Below, in pieces: positions 56,051-64,000 of a stretch of 64,000 nucleotides of DNA (the first letter of the stretch is position 1; every line of letters begins with the position of its first letter). The notes under the pieces were generated by a model, which made no database searches, was not told the origin of the DNA, and was given only the letters and a program-made list of their open reading frames with translations. The stretch spans positions 1 through 64,000 of the forward strand of contig JAALGZ010000074.1 in the NCBI GenBank assembly GCA_015227615.1, in the 5' to 3' direction. The position numbers were made by a program, and so were the translations under genes. Source of the DNA: Labyrinthula sp. Ha. Taxonomy: Eukaryota; Sar; Bigyra; Labyrinthulida; Labyrinthulaceae.

Positions 56051-56899
56051 CGGAGAAGTTGCAATAGGAAAAAGGCAAGGGGGAAGTGAACAAACTCACC
56101 CTGGAGCCGGTCCAGAGAACGCACAAATGGTTAACCCGCTACACAAGGTCCAGGTATTCATGGACTGTTGGGATCTAATACAGAATAAGGAGGCCTTTTT
56201 ACTCAGAATGAAGACGTACACTTTCATAATGGTTATAGTGCCGCCTTTCTTATGGCCAAGAGTATTCACACTTTGCTGTGGAAACGGGTACAGGCTAGGT
56301 GACTCGGTGTTATTCTCTCAGAAATTCACTCCGACTTTCTCCGACAGAAGTTTAGTATTCCAGACCAGAGGATTTAGGGCTCTAATATTTTTCAACAATA
56401 AATATAAGGGCGGCAGCTTCAACTTACAAAGAAACTGTGATGTGGCGGAGGAGAACGTAGACGTGGAGCAGACCCTAGTCAGTATTACAGAGGCTCTTTT
56501 GGGAAGAGAGCACGCTCAAATAGAATTCTCTCCCACACCTCTCTCCCCAGGGGGGAACCCGTATTTCGGAAGCAAAGATGGCAGCCAAAGTAGCAAACCT
56601 GAAGGTGATACCCTTTGAGGAAGTCGAGGACGAGCACTTTGCTAAGCTAGAGAAGGATGAAGCCCCTCATAAAGCCCTACCTATATTAATCTCCAACATG
56701 GTGGATAACATACCTGAGGAGTTTAATGAAATAGGGATAGGCGAGGGCAATGTTGGCGGAAAGGAAGAAGAAGAGTTGCTATCAAAAACTATATCAGAAA
56801 AAACGCAGGAGTCAGAGTTGTCGGAAAAGGGAAGAATGAAGCTGCATCTGCTACTTGCCGAACACACAGGATCACTGGGTCTCAAGCAGAGTAACGCCC

Positions 56900-58400
56900 A
56901 GATGAGTTTAATGACGCCAATAGAGGTCACGCTGAAATCGGGCTCTAGAGTTTTGCGAGCCGATGGATATCACCTCCAGCCGGAACAGGAGAAGTTTTTA
57001 GAATTAAAGTTCAAGGCCTTGCAACAAGCGAGCATAGTGGAGCCAGCTAAAAATCCCATCTGGGGCCACCCCGTGTTTGTGGTCCCAAAGAAGATGGCTA
57101 AACCAGAAGGATGGGCAAGCATGTCAAGTCAGCAGAGAGAAAGATGGAAGGCGGACAATATCCTCAACCGCCATCGAATGGTCTAGAATATGGTAAGGCT
57201 TAACAAAATAACTGTGCCCACCAGTCTATCTCTTCCGAACCTGGAAAGACAGTTACTATCTGTCCGTGGCTCACGTGTATACGCAACGTTGGACATACTT
57301 TCGGGTTTCGACTTTTTAGAAACCGAGGAAAGGTCCAAAGACATCTTCACGCTGGTAACAAGAAGGTCGGCCTGGCGACTCAGAGGTGCGCCAATGGGGT
57401 GGATGAACACCCCGGCCTTATTTTGTGAGCGAGTAGTCAACGAGGTAGTAGATGGAATTGAGGTTTTATTCGGTAGAGAAACCAACGGAGTGATATGTTG
57501 GCTAGACGACCTATTAATATACGCGGAGTCTGAAAACAAGCTGCTGGGAATGCTAAAGCTGCTGTTGATAAGAGCAGAGCAGAAAAGAGTTCGTTTCAAC
57601 TTGAGAAAATGCGACTTTGCAGCGCCGAAGACAATATGGTGCGGTCGCGAGATCAAAAACGGATTGTGGAACTTTTCTCCATCCTTCTACGAGAAGGTTT
57701 TGGAAATGGAGAAACCAGTATACAGACACCAGATAGCACAAGTTGTTTACTTAGCAAATTGGCTAAGCCCCAACATACCAAAGTTGGCGGAACTGAGGAA
57801 GCCATTTGCCGACTTTGCTAACCTAGGTGGCAAGAAACTGGTGGACATAGAAAAGCTAAAGGAGAAGATAGTTTGGACAGATGCACTAAACGAAGCACAC
57901 GAATTGCTAAAGGAGACGATAGCGCAGGCAAGCAACCGGTTTTTAACATCGTACGACCCAAGGAGTCCGCTGTTATTTTTCACGGATTCATCCTACGACG
58001 TCTGGTCGATGGCGATTTTTCAGGACGACCACAATAATATAACAAACGACATTCGTACACTCAGACCAAAGCCAATGATGTTTTTAAGTGGAACTTTCAC
58101 GCCCAGTGAGCAGCGCTGGCACATTGCCAGTAAGGAGTTGTATCCCATAATCTACTCCTTTGAAAGAGTGGGATTTTTACTCAGAACCCATAGTGGTGGT
58201 CTGTACGTTTACACAGACCACCGGGCATTATTATCGATCCTCAGAATAAAAGAAAATGAAAAAAGGATTTATTGGGATCGCCTATATAGATGGGCGATCC
58301 GGCTGCAGACCGTAGACTTCACGGTCTTTCACATACCCTCGAGAGACAACTTTGTCAGCGACCTGTTAACGAGGTGGGCAGTAGAGGAGAAAGCTAATGT
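56900..58400 (+). other. reverse transcriptase and RNase H, element 2
   Basis: RT blocks: GHPVFVVPKK, ATLDILSGFDFLE, 'RGAPMGWMNTPALF', catalytic CWLDDLLIYAES near 57496-57510, and TIWCGREIKNGLWNFSP downstream. The W-L-D-D box and WCGR block resemble oomycete gypsy elements. RNase H follows with LLFFTDSSYDVWSMA and 'YVYTDHRALLSIL'. Confidence 0.85.
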
Positions 58401-58959
58401 AGCACGGGTCACGGCTTTTGAGAACCTTCAGGAATACTACGAACAAGGGAAGGAGGAAACCATCCAGTTAAGGGCGGACCTCGTAACTGACGAGGACGAG
58501 CCTCAGGAAGCGGATAAAATGCCCGAGGTCTCATGGCTCGACTCAGGGGCCAGACATCATTTGGAAGCAGTTTATTTTGAATCAGCAATAGAAGGGTTGG
58601 AATACGAACGCGAGCTGGCATCCAGCTTCGGTAACATCCGCAGCACAGCCGCGGTCCCAGCGCAAGCCAGCAGCAATGGAACAAGCAGGGGCGATAACAA
58701 TGATGAAGGAACGTTGTTGGACCCGAGAATAGTATACCCAACGGACGAAACAATACCGAGCGCGTATAACAGCGTGGTAGAGGAGCTGTTTCAGGAACAC
58801 ATCGCGTATCTCTCGCCTTTCTACCACAAGAAATGGGAGGAATTTGACGAGAGGGTTTTAAAGAGGCGACAGGATAAGCTCAGCCAGGAATTTAGAAAGG
58901 AATGCGAAGAAAAAGAAGGCCTTCTATATAAGGAAGGGAAGTTGGTAATTCCTAGGTCA

Positions 58960-60060
58960 TTGTGTTCGAGATATATCGTTACAAATCATATAAATAAGGC
59001 TCACCCGAGCAAAACAGCGGAGAACAGATATCTGAAAGCAGTTCATTTTGAAGGGGTAGATCGCAAATCCCTCGACCTGTTACTAAAAAGCTTTAGAAGG
59101 CGATGTCTCCACTGCCAGAGGGAACCCTTCCTCATACGGCGGCCATATAAGATGACGCCACTGGCAAGAAGAACACGCGAGATTATCCGCGCCGATTATT
59201 TATACATAAATAAGGCCGGATACATCCTCGCGGTGATGGATTCATGCTCCCGGAAAATAATGTTGGAACACGCGGAGAAGTGCACAGCTGGAAAGATGGT
59301 GGATACCATCCTGAGGTGGAGAGTCGACTTAGGCCTAGCAGACCAGTTCTGCGTCATCACTGACAACGGGTCACATTTCTCCAACAAGCTTGTAACCCGG
59401 TTATCAAAGGCCATAGGATTTGAGCAGACGTTCACCGTTGCCTACTCCCCTTGGTCAAACGGGAGTATTGAAACGGTGAACTCTCAGATCCTGAGGATAA
59501 TTAGGTCTCTCACCTCCCAGTATGGGCTGCATGAAACAGAGTGGCCTGGCCTGCTACCAGTAGTCGCTTATGTACTGAACAATAGACCAGTTAGTAGGAG
59601 GGCAAACCTTACACCGAACGAGATTTTTATGCACTTCAGGTTGGAGGAGCCCCTCATACAAAGATCTATGAAGCACTTTGCGATCAGGATGCAACAAGAC
59701 CTGTCAATGCCAGACAACACGGGAGATTTGCTCGAGAGCATAGATAGGTTCCGAGCAGAGCTAGGCGAAATACAAGAAAAGGTTTACAATTCCGCACGCC
59801 TTAAGCGAGACTTGGATCTGTCCAGGAAAAATAAGAACAGGAAAGTCCTTTTGCAATACGCTCCCGGAGACTATGTAATGATCTCGGAATGCGGGACGCA
59901 GAACGCGAACGAAAAGACTAAGCTCACGTGGCTGGGCCCGTACCAGGTGGTACGGGTCATATCGAATAGCGTGTACGAGGTGGAAAGTGTCATGGCGAAG
60001 CTGAAGATTGTACATGCATCCCGCATGTGGTTTTATTCACACCGCCCGCCCACGCGGCAC
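58960..60060 (+). other. integrase, element 2
   Basis: An HHCC zinc region (HINKAHPS ... CLHCQRE) and a DDE core (RADYLYINKAGY, VITDNGSHFSN, the E of NGSIETVN), then a C-terminal beta domain with 'LTWLGPYQVVRVI' and 'KIVHASRMWFY'. Confidence 0.88.
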
Positions 60061-60094
60061 CCGCAGCTTAAATCCCTGTTCGTCCATAACTACA

Positions 60095-60260
60095 GCAGCC
60101 TTGAGGTAAGCAAAATAAGGGAGATAAGTATTTCCGAAGGTTCCAGGCCAAGATACAAGGCCAAAGTCAGCTGGATGGGCTTTGAGAGAAGTAGGGATAC
60201 ATGACAGGACCTGCAGAAACTACATGAAGACGTCCTGTTACTAGTCAGGAACTTTGTGGA
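60095..60260 (+). other. chromodomain, element 2
   Basis: LEVSKIREISISEGS followed by YKAKVSWMGFERSRDT fits the first two-thirds of a chromodomain and lines up with the element 1 domain. It lies at the end of the integrase as in chromoviruses. Confidence 0.75.
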
Positions 60261-60469
60261 AAGCAATTTAAAGGACGCTGAAGTAAAAACCAATCTGTTG
60301 ATACACCTGGAGCAGTGGGACACGGAAAAACTGGATCGCCTAAGAAAAAGGGGGAATAAACCTAAGAGAAAGAAAAGGAATAAGGTGAATAGGGTGAAAG
60401 TGCCGGGCAAGGAAGCCAAGTGCAGCTACTTGAAGATAGCTCCATATGGAAAGGAAAAGATGCCGGCAA

Positions 60470-60680
60470 CAAAGGGCTGGTATGACGCGGAGAAAGAGAT
60501 ACTTGCGGCCCTGATATATAAATTCGGGTGTGGGAACTACGAGGGGTTCAAGTCAAGTAGCGACCTGCCGTATAGGACAAAGCAACAGCTTTCGACATAA
60601 ACTCAGAGGTTAATTGGAATCCAGTCCGTTGGTATTTTCCATGGCCTCCATTTCAAGCCAGAAAAAGCGAGAGAGTTTTT
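60470..60680 (+). other. SANT/Myb-like segment, element 2
   Basis: WYDAEKEILAALIYKFGCGN with 'LPYRTKQQL' and QRLIGIQSVGIFHGL: the W..E...L....FG.GN....LP.RT..QL pattern is a SANT/Myb-like fold, with the trailing QRL.G.QS..F..L extension. It precedes the methyltransferase, as in element 1. A chromatin- or DNA-binding role is inferred. Confidence 0.65.
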
Positions 60681-61199
60681 AGCGGAGAACTTTGGTATAA
60701 AAGAATTCCACCGCAACATACCGGGGAAAATGAACCTCCTTAAGGAAAAAGAGCAGATACTGAAACAGTTCAAGGCTGAAATATGCGTCTCACCAGAAGA
60801 GGCAGCAAAGGTCCCAGTGCCTTATTCCAGACGCCTGACACAACTGGACCACGTTAACCTGCTCATTAAGGAATTCAATGAACCAGAGTGCAAGAAGTTT
60901 TTGCGGAACACAAGTTTTACGAGCAAGAGAAAACTGGAAAAGCTGGCTGAACAATTCAGCACCGTCAGATCAGCGGGAACCAGGGAAAACGAAGAATACA
61001 TTGAACTAGCCTACCGCCTGATGGTCGAAGTACCCGAGATTTGGAATGATTTATCGCTGCTTCGCACAGAAGTTATTTGCAGGATCGACGTGGAAATACC
61101 GCCTCTGCCTTTTGACTTGCCATTTACCTATAAACATGAGGCGGCGACGCTTTCTATCGACCTTAAAGGAAATAGAATAGAATTGACCTTCCTAAAGTT

Positions 61200-61880
61200 T
61201 GACTCACTGGATCAGATGCCCTTTAGGTTTTACTGTATAGGTGGAAACCGATACCAAGTGGCAGGGGCGACAGGTACCTTTTATTTGGAACCGCCGAACA
61301 CGAAAATTATGATGGGTAATGTCTTCGACTTGAAATTCGACCATCATATGGCTAAGAAGAACATCTACACGCTTTTGGTAACGGATCCCCCGTGGAGGGC
61401 TGGAGTAGGTGACCCTACCAGAGGCGTCACTTTACCATATCCTACCGTCTCATCGCAGAAGTTTTCGCAAATGCAGTTACCTTTGAACCACTTCCCCTAT
61501 GGCACGTTTTTATTCATTTGGGTTACGAACCTTAGTTTTAGTGAGGTGTTGGTTTGGGCGGAGAAACAGGATTTCTATATTAGTGACGAAATGGGATGGA
61601 TCAAAAGACACCCCTCCGGGAAGTTACATAAGTCCCTGGGCTATTTCTTGCAGCATAGCCAGGAGACCTGTTTGGTGTTTGAACGCCGATCCAAGCCGGA
61701 AGTGGTCTACCAGAATACCTTCGAAGAAGATAACCTGAAGTCTTTTTCTAACTATTTCTCTACCAACCCCTTGGATCCTTCGGTGAAGCCTGACTTATTC
61801 TATAGAATGCTTGAAGAGACATTTCCTACTAGGAATAAAATCGAGTATTTTGGTAGGTGGAACAACATACGCTATGGCTG
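61200..61880 (+). other. MT-A70-family adenine methyltransferase domain, element 2
   Basis: DPPW at 61384-61395 (LLVTDPPWRAG), then FLFIWVTNLSF, 'DEMGWIKRHPSGKLHKSLGY', 'ETCLVFERRS' and NKIEYFGRWNNIRYGW. All five METTL3/IME4-like blocks are in order and with clearer agreement than in element 1 (FLFIWVT is nearly the METTL3 text). N6-adenine methylation of nucleic acid is the family activity. The DPPW is kept. Confidence 0.88.
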
Positions 61881-61965
61881 GACTACGTGTCGTCTGGATT
61901 TGGTTGCTCCGGCCCAACTGTCTTTTTTACAACACAGCCGTACCTCTACTTTCTAAAAAGGGGGA

Positions 61966-62159
61966 TGTCGTCCTACCGACACGCTCTTGTTCCCCGACTC
62001 CCGGAAATGTTTTCCAAGTGTTCTAGCTCTATTTATATTTGTAATACCTGATATATATACGCTTATTGCAATATAGCCGTTGAGAGATGTAATAACTTAT
62101 CGGTTAAGCACTTCAAATCGACATCTAATCTTTGAAAAAACACTGTACAGAAATTGACA
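61966..62159 (+). repeat. 3' LTR of retroelement 2 (194 bp)
   Basis: Preceded by the purine tract AAAAAGGGGGA, starts TGTCGTCC, ends ATTGACA. Differs from the left copy at about one site. Confidence 0.95.
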
Positions 62160-63502
62160 AAAGCAAGCAAAACCATACAAAAAATTTTCGTCTACAAAAT
62201 AAATTCTTCATACTTTATATTGAAACTGTTCAATAATAGAATAGATTAATATTTTTCACTTAGTGTTTATTCCACTCCTTTATATTCATCATCCTATTTT
62301 AAAGGCTTGATAAAACTTAAAAACATTTGTGACTAAATAAACAACTAAAAAATTTTACTATTGCAGCAGTGAAAACTGAATATATATACCAAAACATGAA
62401 TATATTGTTACTTTCTTTGCAATTTAGTAAATTGATTCTCTTTATTTATATGTTCTATTTCATAGCCTTAAAACAGAACTTGGCAAGAAAAAACTAAGCT
62501 TTCTAACCCAATGCTCGAAAGTAATTTATCCCATTCCAATCCCTAAAATTATATGTTTGTAAATTAATAGCACTCCTTAAAAATATCTGTTGAGTTTAGA
62601 ATTTCATTGAACAATAGATATAAAGTTTATTTTCGACCGCAAACTGAAACCATTTTTTGATACCGGATATTTGATGTTGTGTTATTAGAGAAAGAGCTTT
62701 AATAATTATTTGTCATTTTAATAGCCTAAATTTTGATTTCCAAAAGCTAATGAGGATATGATGTTAATTAATCATACCATAATAAGAGCAGGAAATACTC
62801 AAGCATTAAAACTAGAATAGAATTAGTTTAAAATCTATCAAAATATTTTAGATAAAACTATTATATTAAACAAAAACTAAGTAAAAATTTTCCATTTAGT
62901 TTTCGCTTTCTCATCAGTTGAATATAGACTGCCAGAAATAAACTTGACCAAGTTCATAAACACATGGCTTAATCAAGTTTTCTAGAAAACTTTTTCTTAT
63001 ACTTTTCAAGTTCATCTTATTTTCCTTGATGAATTTAAGGTCAGTACTCTGCAAAAACGTTTCTGTCTAGTTATTGGACAGTAGTTTTTCCCATATCACT
63101 TTTTTTTCCATAAGCAAACAGAATTTTGTCCTCCTTAGTTCATAAAACTTATATTTCCTAATTTTTATCAAATCAATTATTCAATTCAAATTTTCTCTCT
63201 CTTTATTCTTCAACATTTTCAATTTTTGTATAACTGTACACAAAGACTTCCTTTGATAGTTATATATTATTATATCACAGTATGACATTACTGTAAATAC
63301 CGCCTAATAATTAATCTATCAATCAAAGACACAAATTTACAAAATATTCATTGACTCGTATCTCTACAAATACTGCGAGTTAGAAGACATTATTTACATC
63401 ATTTAAAGCTCTAAAGTTGAACTTTAAGCTTCTGCGATTTTCTCACTACTTATCTAAATCTCTACTTAGTATACGCCTTTTCTTTTCTCTCACTTGGTTG
63501 CG
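62160..63502. other. AT-rich intergenic stretch
   Basis: About 1.3 kb after element 2 with no recognisable gene, RNA or repeat. The last ~100 bases, pyrimidine-rich, lead into the coding-like stretch at the right edge. Confidence 0.5.
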
Positions 63503-64000
63503 ATGGAAACGACGACGCCACAGGAGGAAGTGCGTGAAGAATCAAGTTCTCAGGTAAAAGAAGCTTTTTTTAGCGAGGAAAGTACCCTAAAATCAAAGAC
63601 AATTTTGTTTAAAGGGGATGAAGTCGGTTTTGACGGCTACAAGCTAGCCGAAAAAGACTTGAGAGCCTCATCGAATCAACTGGAAAATACAGCTCTTCTA
63701 GCTTAAAACGAGCCGTAGTACTTTGCCTTCTAATGCTACCTCTAAGAGTAGAAGTGAGATCCTTAGAAAATTATTTAAAAAATTTTAAAGGATCCATGAT
63801 TAACGAAATAATCAAAGCTTACGATCCCGCGTTTCCTAGTTCTAGCACAAGAATCTACGAACTGGATGAAGATGTGGACGACAACCTGAGCGACGACCTA
63901 ATTTCAATCTGGCAAAAAGACATTGAGTTTTTGTCTACAGTTAGAACACCACATCGATTCAGCAAGTTCTTAAGAAGAATCGGCGCAAAACATTTTCTAC
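63503..64000 (+). other. unidentified partial coding stretch at right edge
   Basis: Base composition changes here to a more balanced, coding-like mix. An ATG at 63503 opens an acidic Ser/Glu/Thr-rich frame (METTTPQEEVREESSSQ) that ends at 63706. A second frame, overlapping its end and offset by two, is open from about 63640 to the window edge (ATG at 63733) and encodes a helical charged segment with 'KRAVVLCLLMLPLRVEVRS' and 'DIEFLSTVRTPHRFSKFLR'. I do not recognise a family. It may be a host gene whose small intron I could not place, or the start of another mobile element. Confidence 0.35.

Larger units (their letters stand above)
53901..62159 (+). mobile_element. Ty3/gypsy-type LTR retroelement 2 with chromodomain, SANT-like and MT-A70 domains
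   Basis: A full-length element of 8259 bp in plus orientation, with 194-bp LTRs, TG...CA ends and a purine tract (AAAAAGGGGGA) before the 3' LTR. Order of parts: 5' LTR, 12-bp palindrome, gag-like region, protease, reverse transcriptase, RNase H, integrase, chromodomain, SANT-like, MT-A70. It has the same architecture as element 1 but unrelated LTRs, so it belongs to a distinct but sister lineage. LTRs differ at about one site by eye, so it is recent but probably older than element 1. It is broken, with about five interruptions, some perhaps at natural gag-pol junctions. Flanks gaaag (53896-53900) and aaaag (62160-62164) agree at four of five bases, a possible target duplication. Codon use is less AT-rich than host genes. 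Confidence 0.92.

Overview
This is a window from an AT-rich protist nuclear genome, most likely a stramenopile. The pointers are indirect. Both LTR retroelements carry reverse transcriptases of the oomycete-like Ty3/gypsy kind (W-x-D-D box, 'WCGR' block downstream). A secreted cysteine-rich protein has P-T-x-x-P-T linkers of the kind common in stramenopiles, and there is an AP2-domain gene. The introns are extremely short: I can place 21 spliceosomal introns in five genes, all 22-32 nt, most 28-30 nt, nearly all GTA...TAG. I recall introns near 30 nt in Blastocystis, so a bigyran relative is possible, but this is unproven.

Layout: 1-1051 holds a decayed MULE (Mutator-like) transposase. 1363-3235 holds a mitochondrial branched-chain aminotransferase and a small membrane protein. 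3.2-9.4 kb is gene-free apart from a striking branched fold at 5930-6044. 9.5-13.3 kb holds a small multi-pass membrane protein and a broken LRR-Roc-COR (Roco) gene on the minus strand. 13.3-20.0 kb shows no gene. 20052-29848 is a Ty3/gypsy-type LTR element whose 490-bp LTRs look identical. 30.1-35.8 kb is the densest host block: an SLC25 mitochondrial carrier and propionyl-CoA carboxylase beta diverging from a shared 173-bp promoter, then an alpha/beta hydrolase with membrane anchors and a MAN1/Heh-type inner nuclear membrane protein. 35.8-39.9 kb shows no gene. 39.9-44.7 kb holds a RING-H2 protein and an AP2 protein diverging from a 175-bp promoter, then a duplicated VWD-like secreted protein. 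44.9-51.2 kb shows no gene. 51215-53801 is an intact Roco gene built of one-repeat-per-exon LRRs. 53901-62159 is a second LTR element with 194-bp LTRs. The right edge holds an unidentified partial coding stretch.

Most unusual: (1) both LTR elements, although their LTRs are unrelated, carry after the integrase chromodomain a SANT/Myb-like segment and an MT-A70 (METTL3/IME4-type) adenine methyltransferase with the DPPW motif; (2) the place just after each 5' LTR, where a tRNA-complementary primer site is expected, is a perfect palindrome; (3) the ultra-short introns and the exon-per-LRR, all-phase-2 structure of the Roco genes; (4) a repeated promoter-side 14-mer containing TTTTGGGCAAT.

Functionally, the aminotransferase, propionyl-CoA carboxylase subunit and carrier fit mitochondrial branched-chain amino acid and organic-acid metabolism. 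They are not adjacent as an operon would be and are simply ordinary nuclear genes. Intron positions were inferred by reading-frame continuity and family similarity, not from transcripts.
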